A DNA stretch of 64,000 nt from Halichondria panicea. Taxonomy: Eukaryota; Porifera; Demospongiae; Suberitida; Halichondriidae. The DNA lies in NCBI RefSeq assembly GCF_963675165.1, contig NC_087382.1, forward strand, positions 1,240,001 through 1,304,000. Reading direction: 5' to 3'. Positions 33,787 through 46,821 of the stretch are shown here, piece after piece (the first letter of the stretch is position 1; every line of letters starts with the position of its first letter). A program made the position numbers and the translations under genes. The notes under the pieces were generated by a model that worked only from the letters and a program-made list of their open reading frames with translations, ran no database searches and was not told the origin of the DNA.

Positions 33787-34373
33787 TCATTGACTAACAT
33801 TGCACGCACATGCAGAGATAGATAAACACTTAATTTAGCTAGTGTATTCGAAAGACTAAATTATTGATCAGGCAAAAAATAGCTGAAGTATATACCCTCA
33901 CAATTGTCATACACACAGTGTACTCTCACCTTCTGACACAATAAAACGATTTACATGTTTTGAGAAATTGCTTTATTTGGGGACATGTATATATACATGC
34001 ACAGGCTTTTAATAAGGGGCAAATATTTATATGAGAGAGCAGCTGCTTCAGAACACTGTTACACATTCATTTGCCGTCATACAACCAAACAATATCACTT
34101 GTATTGTCAACTCATATTAATCAAAGGCAAACAGGAACAGTTAGTCTCACGTTGCGGTCTGGATTTCACCCAAAATACTAGATATACTTATAATTTTTGT
34201 CTATTGGCTATAATTATAATTGAGAGTTTGACGTGTGTTATCTTGTGGACATTAATTAGCTACAGTCACAACACAAATCATAATAACAGCTAGCAGAGGA
34301 TAATTAAAACAGCAATGAATATTGTAATCAGCGATTATATCATTCTAATCTAAGTGTGTACCTCAGCTACAGT
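33787..34373. other. Intergenic between convergent genes
   Basis: AT-rich, with AATAAAACG near 33940 as a possible polyadenylation signal for the upstream gene. No coding sequence recognised. Confidence 0.5.
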
Positions 34374-37300
34374 TTAGACTTTATTATGTATGGGACCAAT
34401 TTCTGTGCATGTAACAGCAAGACGATGGTTGACTCTTGTAGGGGGAGGGGCTGGTCTGTAGTCCTCTGTGGTGAGGGGGGCTAGCTCATCCATGTAGGGT
34501 AATATCATCTGGTCTGGCCTTGTGGCTGGTCTGATGATGGGAGGAGTGATGTAACAATCAGGGTCAGCTTCTTCCATGGCTCCATCATGATCAGTGTAAG
34601 GTGGGTTCAAGGCATCTCTTTGTTCATAGTCGTCTACTGCTTTGAGTAATTCATCATCATCATTTTCATCGGCTACCAGCTGCTGATACATTTCCCGACC
34701 ATTGCTAGCTCGTCTGACTACAACATTAGCTCCTAAATTCCTTATGGTGTCTTCTATCTTCAGCCATGTATTAATATTCTTGAGTACGAATTGGTAAAAA
34801 TGGTAGCAGAGGGTTATTGCAAAGATGACAAAGGATATAGCCATCGAAGTATTGGCTAGGGCTGACTGATTTTTTCTGGTATCTTTGACAAAGGAGGTGC
34901 CAAATGCTAGACAAACAATATTGAGTAGATAAAGAGTTTCGAGGGAATCACGGATTTTGTTTTTGTACAAACGATTGTTCAGTAATTTCCAGCTGATCAG
35001 TCCAACTGATAGAACACCAGCTGATAGAACAGGGAGAGAAGTGTCCAAAGCCAGAGCAGTTATTATATTATGAGCGATAAAAGAAAATAGGAGCAGTCCC
35101 ACTCAGTAGCGATGTTTGGGCGTGAATGGAGCATAGTATGCATCCATGAAGCCAATGTACTTCGTGTTCTTAGTCCATTTCATGAGTTTCCATTTTGAGC
35201 AGCGAGGAAACCATTGTCCAAAGAAGAGCACCACAGTGAACACTACACCAGAAATGAGGATTATGGCGGCAAAAACAAACCGAGGGACGTGACCGGAAGT
35301 GAAATATTGCACATTGCCGTCATACATCCAAACTATATCACTTGTACCATCAGGATAATCCAAGACCCTGTGTTGCAGTGCAGCAATGATAAACCGTAAG
35401 AGTTTGGAATAAGAGAGTAGGACAAGTGTGCCTAGGGCAGCAACTGGATTCCTGTTGGAGAGGAGCTTTGCAAAAGAGTCGAAGTACTTGCTCACAATGA
35501 TTATTAAGAACATCAGAAGAAACAGGTAAGCAGGAAAGACAATCTGAAGGAGCACTTTTGCTTGAGAGTTCATTCCATCATAAAAGCATGTCTCAATACC
35601 CAAGTCAAGATTCACCCACGATATGAAAACTGTCAAAGGGTTATGAAAAGGTATGAAAATAGACTGATTTGCAGCTAATATATTAGTGTAGAAGATCAGC
35701 CCATGGATAGTGCCTGTTGCTACGGTAATGTTGAAAACGAGAATGAATACAACTAGTACTATGCCTGCCAGGGCAAACGGAAGTAGCAGGAGAAGGTAAG
35801 AGTTTGAGCAGAGTTCACATCGTGATGTACCTAACACAAGACTCAGTCCTGGTTCACATTCTCCACACAAGACACCACTTCGATTGTAGTCACACTGTTC
35901 GTCAGGGTTGCTTAGACTGATGTTGACTGGCTTTAGTACACAATAGTCAAATGTACAGTTACTAACAACATACCCACTTCCGTTAGTGGTATTAGTCACT
36001 TCTATCCATATGTTGTTATTGCTTTCCAGCTTTATGGTCCCATTTTCTTCAGAACAGTTTGTTATCTGCATCTTGTTGCAAGACTGGATCACAGTCACAC
36101 TTACACTCAATTGAGGACTGAATTGGTTGGAGTCCAATAGAGCAATCACATTTTTGAAAATATATGTTTAGAATTTGTCTTGAAATTCCCAAATTGTTGC
36201 ATGGACCCTCAGCATAGAGTTTCACTTGAGCAGAGCTGTCTTGTGAGAATACATTGTACTCTAATTCTGTGCACTGATTGCCAACTTCTTGTTGTGCTTG
36301 TCCTTCTTTGAGACGACCAACTCCACTCTCAGTGATAACAAAACTGTGAATTGTGGCATTATTCATTGGATTTCCAGCTTGGTCTACAGCCATAACACTG
36401 ATTGTGAATGCTGGTCCCTTTCTAACAGAAATGGTCTGCTTGGTGGTGTTACACAACTTCACTCTTACAGCCTTCGAAGCTATCGATGAATAATGCACAG
36501 TATTGTTCAAGTACTCAAATCCATTGTCTGATGAAGAGAGTTCGGCTGATACATCCACCGTACACCTGTCAAACAGACCTCCGTAAATATCTGCTCCTGA
36601 CTGGGAAGCTGTGTTGTTGGTCAAAAAAGTGTTGCAATAATTGATTGACTTATTATTTAAACACTTAACTTCTTCAGATGAAGACGGAATACCTTGGAGC
36701 AAATTTAGCACGATCTTAATAAAATTGATATCAAAACCATACAGATTTAGAGTTTGAATGAAGCATTCTGTTTGTGTCAGATCTCCTGCAGTAGTTACAT
36801 CCTCTCCTCTACACACACCACTCTCAGTACTGTCTGCCACAAATATCCCCCCTCCATATTGAGCCGTGTTATTCTGAATTTCTAGTATGACCAGCGTTTT
36901 ACCAAGCTCTAGCTCCAAGTCCTGTTTCAGAATATATATCCTGGAGCTTTGCTGTAGATACATTCCACCTCCGCTATTGTTTGCTGAGTTTGACTTGATT
37001 TGGACCTGAGCGTGAGAAAAAGCCTTAATGTTTGAAGCGACTGCATAAATACCTCCTCCATTTTGTGCATCATTTCGATCTATAATACTCTCTTACAATA
37101 CAGCTTTCATGTCACTACATGTACACAGGACAAACTGACGATTAAGTAAACAACCAGTAGTGACCTTCGAATCAAATTCAATTTCGCTTGAGTATGCATA
37201 AATCCCACCACCATTGTGTGCTTTGTTATGAGAAATCTCTATTGGATAGTGAACAAAGAGTGTGCTCTCTCTCAGAAACACACCTCCTCCAACAGTAGCT

Positions 37301-38821
37301 ATATTGTTAGAAATGACCACTCCTTCTGCATTGATATAGATTTGACTCTGAACTGCTCTGATGGCTCCACCCTGCACACCACGATTGTTACTGAGAGTTG
37401 TGGGTCCATTGAACTCCACTCGACTGCTTAGAGCATACACAGGGTTTACATTATTGCTAACATTGTTAACTCCCGTAAAATAATGACAAGTTAGAATGCA
37501 CTACGTAAATGATATTTTCACCCTCTAAATTGTCAAATATGCTTGTATTAGCATTTATTAAAGTTGAGATAACAACCGCAATCACTCCATCTTGTTGGGT
37601 GGCTCTGTTATTTGTGAGCAGAGAGTCGGAAATTATCACAGTGCCATCAGCAACGAAAAATACTCCACCAATGTCAGCACTGTTATTTTTAAACATGACT
37701 TTGGAGACAGATATAGTTCCAGTATATACCAAAATCGCTCCACCAGAGGGTGCCTTGTTGTTTGTTAGCTTGCTATTGGATATCAGTAACTCTCCATTCA
37801 AAACCAAAATCACTCCACCTGATCTTTCAGCACTGTTGTACGCTAGCTCACTGTCGGAGATTGAGACACTCCCAAACCAGATATTAATTGCTCCACCGTC
37901 ACGAATAGCACTATTGTTTAGTAGCGCACAGTTAGAAATGAACAAATTAGTTCTGAAGGTGGAAATGGCTCCACCATATTCAGCGATATTATCCATAAAG
38001 TTACAGAAACTGATTGAAACATTAACTGCCGAAATACCGCCACCACTATAATAAAAATCACTGGCATAAATCGCTCCACCACTGTAATAAACGCTATTAT
38101 TTGTAAAGTTGCACCAACTGATAGTCACACTTACAGAGTCCACTTCCACTGCTCCACCATATGCAGCAGTATTGGAAGTGAATCTTGAATCATTAATAAC
38201 AGTTTGCTTTGAGTAAATGTAAACTGCACCACCATTATTATTAAAGAAATCACTCTTTTCAATGCACACAGTATCAGCTTTAACATACAATGCTCTGTCA
38301 GTGCTAGTGTCGTTTACAAAGAGAACTTGTTCAATTTTCACAGTTACCACATGAGTGATCGTGGTGATCCAGAGTGTACAAGATTCCAACTTTAGCAATT
38401 TCAAGTCTACCAAAGAGCATTCATCGATATATAATTCTTGAGAAACGTAGCCTGAACTTTTTTTATCACCTGCTCCTGTGAAATTCAAACCTTCAATACT
38501 CAATGCACGGATATTAGATAAATACACTGCTCTACCAGTTGTGTTGGCATTGATAGTGGCATTTTGGCCAGCAATAATCACCTCTCTGAAATTACAAATG
38601 TAAAGCATTTCACTTAATAAATGATCACCAGACAGAAAGCTCAAGGTGAGTTTGTCTCCACCAGACAACAGGTCTGTTTGAACAAGCTGCTCGAGAGTGA
38701 AACAAGTTCCATTTTGGTAGTCATTACACGAGTCAGTTGAATCCACTGGCACAATGTGATAGTGCTCACTCCTGGTAACAGTAGCTAGGGTCAGTAGCAG
38801 CACCACCCAGGTGCAGTGCAT
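34374..38821 (-). pseudogene. Beta-helix multi-TM gene, copy A, four disruptions
   Basis: Homology runs from a signal peptide (MHCTWVVLLLTLATVTRS at 38821) through beta-helix repeats (GGAI, NNSA, about 25 residues each), a Cys-rich block (CDYNRSGVLCGECEPGLSLVLGTSRCELC) and about eight TM helices to a tail with PPIIRPATRPDQ and PLTTEDYRPAPPP. Compared with copies B and C it has a 4-bp insertion at about 37478, a TAA in place of Phe near 37093, a frameshift at about 36075 and TGG to TGA at 35102 (HRY then stop then VGLLLF). Two of the four are substitutions, so sequencing indels cannot explain everything. The longest open part is 451 residues (37466-38821). Confidence 0.82.
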
Positions 38822-39277
38822 GTTCTCTCCGATACTATAAGATTACAAGCTAATCCGGCAGTGTCAGAATAGTGCTATTGCTTCTTCTATATACTGTATA
38901 TCATCTATAGAGTGGAATAAGATAGCGGTCACCAGCAATTGATATTATGAGGCTCAAATTCTTATCAGTCATTACACTTAGTTTGCACAGTTATAACTTA
39001 CCTAATCGATTTCCCTTTTCAGCTTACAAGATCCAAACACAGTCTCACATGCACGTGTGAATACAGTAGTGGAGTATAGAGGTAGGACTATATATTAGGC
39101 CAAAGGGCTCAAAAAACGAAACCAAGCTTAAGTATTAGGAGATAATTATACAATGTTACTCTTTCACGACATCGATGACAGTGTGCGTAACTTTGGGTGC
39201 ATTGTCTTGAGGAGGGGGAGGGGCTGGTCTGTAGTCCTCCGTAGTGAGAGGGGCTAGCACGTCCAGGGCAGGCTCTC

Positions 39278-42200
39278 TCAGCTGTTCCGGCCTTGTGGCT
39301 GGTCGGATGATGGGAGGAGTGATGTAACGATCAGGATCAGCTTCTCTTCTATGACTCCATTAGTGTATGGATCATATCTGTCCACGTTTGTCCAGGTTTC
39401 TTCGTGGTTTTTCTTCTCCAGTTCAGTTTGCGAACTCGTGGAATCATTTTTCTCAGTCTGAGTGCATTTTGCTGCCTCTGCAGAACAGGAACTTTCTTCA
39501 GTATGTACTCGTAAAAGTGGTAGCAAACTATCACCACAAACAAAATAAAAGTCACTGCCATTGAAATGTTGGATATTATGTCTTGATTCCCATTGATGTT
39601 TCCTCGGTAGAGGGTGCCATATGCTAGAATTGCAAGATTGAGGAAAAAGAGTGTTTCTAGTAAATCATTGAATCGTATTTTGTACACTGCATAATTCTGC
39701 AATTTGAAAATATTAAGCCCAACACTTATAGATCCAGCTGATAGTACGGGGAGAGAAGTGTCCAAAGCCAAAGCAGTTATTAGATTATGAGCGATCAAAG
39801 AAAATAGGAGCAGTCCCACCCAGTAGCGATGCTTGGGAGTGAATGGAGCATGGTATGCATCCATGAAACCATTGTAGTATGTGTTCTTAGTCCATATCAT
39901 GAGTTTCCGTTTTGAACAGCGAGGAAACCATTGTCCAAAGAAGAGCAGTACAGTGAACAATATACCAGAGATGAGGATTATGGCGGCAAAAACAAACCGA
40001 GGGATGTGACCGAGAGTGAAATATTGCACATTGCCGTCATACAACCAAACTATATCACTTGAATTGTTGGGAAAATCCAACACCTCGGTTGCACCATCAA
40101 GATAATCCAAGACCCTGTATTGCAGTGCAGCAATGATAAACTGCAAGAGTTTGGAATAAGAGAGTAGGACGAGTGTGCCTAGGGCAGCAACTGGGTTCCT
40201 GTTGGAGAGGAGCTTTGCAAATGAGTCAAAGTACTTGCTCAAAATGATTATTAAGAACATCAAAAGAAACAGGTAAGCAGGAAAGACAATCTGAAGGAGC
40301 ACTTTTGCATGAGAGTTCATTCCATCATAAAAGCATGTCTCAATACCCAAGTCAAGATTCACTCACGATATGAAAACCGTCAAAGGGTTATGAAAAGGTA
40401 TGAAAATCGACTGATTTGCAGCTAATTATTAGTGTAGAAGATCAGCCCATGGATAGTGCCTGTTGCTATGGTAATGCTGAAAAGGAGAATGAATACAACT
40501 AGTACTATGCCTGCCAGGGCAAACGGGAGTAGCAGGAGAAGGTAAGAGTTTGAACAGAGTTCACATCTTGAAGTACCTAACACAAGACTGAGCCCTGGTT
40601 CACATTCTCCACACAAGACACCACTTCGATTGTAAGCACATTGTTCGTCAGGGTTGCTTAGACTGATGTTGACTGGCTTTAGTACACAATAGTCAAATGT
40701 ACAGTTACTAACAATATACCCACTTCCGTTAGTGGTATTAGTCACTCCTATCCATATGTTGTTATTGCTTTCCAGCTTTATGGTCCCATTTTCTTCAGAA
40801 CAGTTTGTTATCTGCTGCAACAAGACTGGATCACAGTCACACTTGCACTCAATTGAGGACATAATTGGTTGGAGTCCAATAGGGCAATCACACTTTTGAA
40901 AAGATATGTTTAGAATTTGTTTTGAAATTCCCAAATTGTTGCATGGACCCTCAGCATAGAGTTCCACTTGAGCAGAGCTGTCTTGTGAGAATACATTGTA
41001 CTCTAATTCTGTGCACTGATTGCCAACTTCCTGTTGTGCTTGTCCTTCTTTGATACGATCAACTCTATGGCTCTCAGTGATAACAGAACTGTGAATTATG
41101 ACATTATTCATTGGATTTCCAGCTTGGTCTACAGCCATAACACTGATTGTGAATGCTTGTCCTTTTCTAACAGAAATGGTCTGCTTGGTGGTGTTACACA
41201 ACTTCACTCTGACAGCCTTCGAAGCTATCGATGAATAATGCACAGTATTGTTCAAGTACTCAAATCCGTTGTCTGATGAAGAGAGTTCGGCTGATACATC
41301 CACCGTACACCTGTCAAACAGACCTCCGTAAATATCTGCTCCTGACTTGGAAGCTGTGTTGTTAGTCAAAAAAGTGTTGCGATGATAATTGATGTATTGT
41401 TCAAACACTTAAGTACTTCTTCATATGAAGACTGGGAAGTTTGCACTAAAGGTATCAAAGTCTTAACAAAATTGATATCAAAACCATAGAGATCATGAGT
41501 TTGAATGAAGCATTCTGTTCGTGTCAGATCTCCTGCAGTAGGTTCATCCTCTCCTCTACACACACCACTCTCAGTACTGTCTGCCACAAATATCCCCCCT
41601 CCATATTGAGCCGTGTTATTGTGGATTTCCAGTATGACCAGCGTTTTACCAAGCTCTAGCTCCAAGTCCTGTTTCAAAATATATATCTTGGAACTTTGTT
41701 GTAGATACACTCCACCTCCGCTATTGTTTGCCAAGTTTATTTTGATTTGGACATAAGCGTGAGAAAAAACCTTAATGTTTGAAGCGACTGCATAAATACC
41801 TCCTCCATTTTGAGCATCATTTCGATCTATAATACTCACAAACAGTACAGTCTCCATGTCACTACATGTACACGGGACAAAGTTATCATTAAATAAACAA
41901 CCAGTAGTGACCTTCGAATCAAATTTAATTTCGCTTGAGTATGCATAAATCCCACCACCATTGTGTGCTGTGTTGTGAGAAATCTCTATTGGATAGTGAA
42001 CAAAGAGTGTACTCTCTCTCAGAAACACACCTCCTCCAACAGTAGCAGTATTGTTAGAAATGACCACTCCTTCTGCATTGATATAGATTTGACTCTGGAC
42101 TGCTCTGATGGCTCCACCCTACACACCACGATTGTTACTGAGAGTTGTGGGTCCATTGAACTCCACTCGACTGCTTAGAGCATACACAGGGTTTACATTA

Positions 42201-43945
42201 TTGCTAACATTGTTAACTCCCGTAAATGACAAGTTAGAATGCACTACGTAAAGGATATTTTCCCCCTCTAAATTGTCAAATATGCTTGTATTAGTAATTA
42301 TCAAAATTGAGATAACAACCGCAATCACTCCATCTTGCTGAGTAGCTCTGTTGTTTGTGACCACAGAGTCGGAAATGATCACAGTGCCATCAGCAACAAA
42401 AAACACTCCACCAAAGTCAGCACTGTTATTTTTAAACATGATTTTGGAGACGGATATAGTTCCAGTATATACCAAAATCGCTCCACCAAGACTAGTTTCT
42501 CCATTATCAACTACAGCTTCATTATCTGTTATATTACAGCTCAAGATAGATGCATCACCCGCGAAAAGTCCAATCGCTCCACCTGAGGTAGCCTTGTTGT
42601 TTGTTAGCTTGCTATCGGATATCAGTAACTCTCCAGTAAAAACCGAAATCGCTCCATCTGATCTACCAGCACTGTTGTACGCTAGCTCACTGTCGGAGAT
42701 TGAGACACTCCCTCCCTGGATATTAATTGCTCCACCGTCAAGAATAGCATTATTGTTTAGTAGGGCACAGTTGGAAATGAACAAACTACTTTCGGAGGTG
42801 GAAATTGCTCCAGCACTTTCAGCAATATTATTTGTAAAGTTGCATAAACTGATAGTCACACTTGCAGAGTCCACTTCCACTGCTCCACCAAATCCAAATA
42901 TAGCAGTGTTGGAATTAAACCTTGAATGTTTAATAACAGTTTGATTTGATATAATATTATGAATTGCTCCACCACCATCATGAATAGCACTATTGCTCAG
43001 TAGTGCACAGTTGGAAATGAACAAACCACTTCCAAAGGTGAAAATTGCTCCACCTGCTTTTTCAGCACTGTTGTACGCTAGCTCACTGTCGGAGATTGAG
43101 ACACTCCCTCCCCGGCTATAAATTGCTCCACCGTCAAGAATAGCATTATTGTTTAGTAGCGCACAGTTGGAAATGAACAAACTACTTCCAAAGGTGATAA
43201 TTGCTCCACCAAAATTTAATTGAGCAATATTATTTGTAAACTTGCACCAACTGATAGTCACACTTACAGAGTCCACTTCCACTGCTCCACCATATGCAGC
43301 AGTATTGGAAGTGAATCTTGAATCATTAATAACAGTTTGATTTGATTCAATGTTCGCTGCACCACCACTGTTACTGAAGAAGTCGCTCTTTTCAATGTAC
43401 ACATTATCAGCTTCAACAATCAATGCTCTGTCAGTGCTAGTGTTGTTCACAAAGAGAACTTGTTCAATCGTTACAGTTACCGTACGAGTGATCCAGAGTG
43501 TACAAGCTTCCAACAATTTTAAGCCTACCAAATAGCAGTTAGTGATATCAAAAAGTATTTGAGAAATTATGTACATGTAGCCTGAACTACTTTCATCACC
43601 TGCTCCAGTGAAATGCAAACCTTCGATACTCAATGCACTGATATTAGATAACAGCACTCTACCAGTTTTGATAGTGGCATTTTGGCCAGCAATAATCACC
43701 TCTCTGAAATTACAAATGTAAAGCATTTCACTTAATAAATGATCACCAGACAGAAAGCTCAAGGTGAGATTGTCTCCACCAGACAACAGGTCTGTTTGAA
43801 CAAGCTGCTCGAGAGTGAAATAAGTTCCATTTTGGTAGTCATGACACGAGTCAGTTGAATCCACTGGCACAATGTGATAGTGCTCACTCCTGGTAACAGT
43901 AGCTAACTATAGGGTCAGTAGCAGCACCAACCAGCTGGTGTGCAT
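39278..43945 (-). pseudogene. Beta-helix multi-TM gene, copy B, at least six disruptions
   Basis: Same architecture as copy A. Disruptions against A and C: a 5-bp insertion in the signal peptide near 43907, CAG to TAG after NRGV at 42119, a frameshift near 41390, a 2-bp loss near 40424 (FYTNN then stop), TGG to TGA at about 40363 (SW to stop before VNLDLG) and a frameshift in the tail near 39420. The beta-helix part (42119-43870, 583 residues open) has extra units compared with A: the pair SSLFISNCALLNNNAILDGG and GSVSISDSELAYNSAE occurs three times, showing DNA-level repeat expansion. Confidence 0.82.
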
Positions 43946-45083
43946 GTTTTCTCCGATACTATAAGAATACAAGCATATTTAAATACAATTAATGCAGTAT
44001 CAGTATATTAACTAGCTGCTATTGCTGCTTCTACTTTGTACTTAAAACGTGTACACTGTCTAAAGCATCCTATATATAGGTAGAACATGTGGAATAAGCT
44101 AATTAATGGTCACCAGAGCAGGGCCGTAAGAAAATTTTTTAGGTGGGGGGCAGAAAAAAGAAATGGACCCTCCCGTCAGAGGCGAACTTTTTACATGTGT
44201 ATGTTCTCAGAGATAAACAGGAGAAAGATATCGAGCTTCGTAAGAAGAAGGTCTTAGTTAGCCCTACGTTCTTCAATTCTGTTCGTTTATCTATGATTAT
44301 ATCCAGCTGTGTTGCACCATGTAGCACAGCTAATTTGTCAGCCAGCCTTTGTCACAAACATTACTTTGTTTTTATATCACAATTACGTTACAGGCTGTAA
44401 AGTCATAATAATAATAATTATCACGAAATCGTAGATCTACTGTTACTATTATAAACGGGTACTAATTTTAGCAAATTTTAGCAAAAATGAAGATGCTAAG
44501 CAAGCTAGCCCTTTTTTTCATCTGTATCTGGCTCCAAACTTTCCATTCAACCTTAATTAAAACTCATACTTGTACTCTTTTGAATAATTGAGGCGAGCGA
44601 AGCGAGTCCCTTCCTAGTGATGAACGTTGCAATTTGTCTGTCATGGACCGGCATGATATTTACTACTCATGACCCTTTACCAACTTTTACGTGAAAGCTG
44701 TGCATGGGCACAAGAGCTAGCTACACTCAGGAACAAAGGCTCAGACAAGACACAGAGACACTTGAGGCTACAAGCACGCCTACAGCAGGTCAGAGCAGCT
44801 CAAATGGGGACTTTCTGAGCCTAAGATCACATAGGCATGCCTGCAGGAGGTCACAACAGCTTAATTGCCATGTTTCACTTCCAAGTCTTGTGTTTTTGTG
44901 ATAATAAACCTGCTAGCTCAACAGGACAAAACAGAGATCGAAGCCAGTCACTAGGACAGGTCAGAGCAGCTCAGATGGAGACTTCTGAAGTTGCACAGGC
45001 ACCTTTAGACAATACAGCTCTGCATGCTCCTAGTTATTGTGGTAATGAATTTGCTACAAATCCGCCAAAATTAGTACGTACCC
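43946..45083. other. Intergenic with degenerate repeats
   Basis: Contains two direct copies of AGGTCAGAGCAGCTCA (about 44789 and 44959), each followed by a similar TGGGGACTT/TGGAGACTT, with short ORFs that are not recognised. No gene can be supported. Confidence 0.4.
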
Positions 45084-45749
45084 TAGAAACAGAAAAAAAT
45101 CTGAAAACGCTAAAATTCCTACCCGTCTATAATAGTAACATTAAGGTAGCATACTTACCTATTACTGTATATACCTTTTAATTCCAGACCAACAGACACA
45201 AGGACACAGTGCACAGATTGATACAGCAGTATAGCCAGAGACTGAGTATATAGCTATAGATCTATAAGAAAGCTGTATATTATAGTGTTATGTACTGCAT
45301 GGTCAGATAATTGTGAACAGAGTTGTCCCTGTACATGTATTATAGAAAATGTTGGATATTACCAAAAATCCCTAACTACTATATATAGGAAAACATCACA
45401 ATGTCGTAATAATGTTTCTTATACTGAAACACTTGTATATAGTACACATGCACCAGCAAATCAAACAGAAGAGCTATGAATACAGTATCTATTAGCCCAC
45501 AACCATGACATTGTATACACCTTCAAAGGATAGGCAGACAGATGATGGGATTCTATTATAAGTGTGAAACCATACCCGTGTGCACAAGGGTAGCTATATA
45601 GGAGTATGGCCATGAGGTTGTTGGAATAAAACTCTGCAATATTTCATGAAAATGGGAGAGATGGATATCCTAATTATATACTCTGGTCAGTAAGACAGTT
45701 CTCACAATTTTCATTATTTTGTTTCAACCCCGGCCTCCCCCCTCCATGC

Positions 45750-45890
45750 ATGCACCCACACCTCACTCACACTCACACTCACACCCATGCACACTCACAC
45801 TCACACTCACACACACACACTACACACACACACTACACACACACACTACACACACACACTACACACACACCACAGAACACACGACTGGTT
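45750..45890. repeat. (CA)n microsatellite with CACACACTA periodicity
   Basis: Plus strand CACTCACACTCACACTC followed by repeated ACACACACACTAC units. It adjoins and apparently truncates the neighbouring MITE. Confidence 0.9.
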
Positions 45891-45893
45891 TTG

Positions 45894-46114
45894 GCGGGCG
45901 GCTTTTCTCATTATGTCATTATCAATTTCACCTTATGAATCTCATTATTTTTCAAATGAATATCATTATCACACTGTTTTGTACCACATGGACCATTCTG
46001 CGCATGCGTAGTAGAAATAATGAGATAGAAATCCAATAATGAGATAAAATCCAAGAATAAAATCTGATGCGGGCGGTGGACCAGAAACCATGCAGAGTAT
46101 CACTTGGAGTGGCC
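45894..46114. mobile_element. MITE with AGGCCACTCC ends, copy 2 (inverted, truncated)
   Basis: It ends TATCACTTGGAGTGGCC at 46114, and its interior (GAATGGTCCATGTGGTAC in complement, CGGGCGGCTTTTCTCATT) matches 27832-28108 in reverse orientation. The other terminus is replaced by the CA repeat. Confidence 0.85.
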
Positions 46115-46821
46115 CTTTACAGTATTCTATAATAGGTAAGTATGCTATACCTTAATGTTACTGTTATAGACGGGTAGGAATTTTAGCGTTTTTAGTCTGT
46201 TTTTAGGGAAGTACTGTGTAGGGTTGACTGAGCCGCTCAAACACCAACAAGGTCAACAAGATGGGCTGGTATATGTATGTAACTTAACATTAATATTTTA
46301 GGTTCCCCATGAAGTGGCCATGGCAGTAACTTGGTCCACAGTATGATGCTGTTCCATTGGGCAAACTGTTTCCCTTGTTCAAATTCAGATAAGTTGGTAA
46401 AGTGATATTGAGTTCGTGCACTGAACAGCGTGCGACAGCGGTTCAAGATAATGATTGATTCAACCATGCATAGATCAACTAGATCAACTAACATATGCAC
46501 AAAACAATAACATAGACTGTAAATACTAACTACAACAAAGACAGTGGAGCAGAGGCTCCCATGCATAATTACACAGCTATACTAGAGCACAAGCAATAAA
46601 GAGAACTATATAAAAGAAGTAATAGTATTAGGAACCCATGCATGTGCAATTAAACAGTACACAATACAGGAGTACAGGAAATGACTAATGAAGTGATTAA
46701 CTAGCTACTAGCAAAGTCATTACAAACTGAATCTACATAGTCCACAACAAGACGATGAATATAATTGTGCATGCTTGCAGGCTCACAATAAACAATGAAA
46801 ACAAGATTTTTTGTTTACTGT

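Larger units (their letters stand above)
45084..46205. mobile_element. Inverted-repeat element with about 80-bp arms
   Basis: Left arm AACGCTAAAATTCCTACCCGTCTATAATAG and onwards at about 45100-45175. The right arm at 46125-46200 is its complement (for example CGGGTAGGAATTTTAGCG). The interior holds short ORFs, a CA microsatellite and the second AGGCCACTCC-family MITE. Confidence 0.7.

Noticed and set aside
37509-42944. Plus-strand ORFs over the beta-helix copies
   Set aside because: Shadows of the minus-strand repeats; same codon periodicity on the opposite strand.
44704-45181. Possible small gene
   Set aside because: Short ORFs in repeated DNA without domain, splice or start support.
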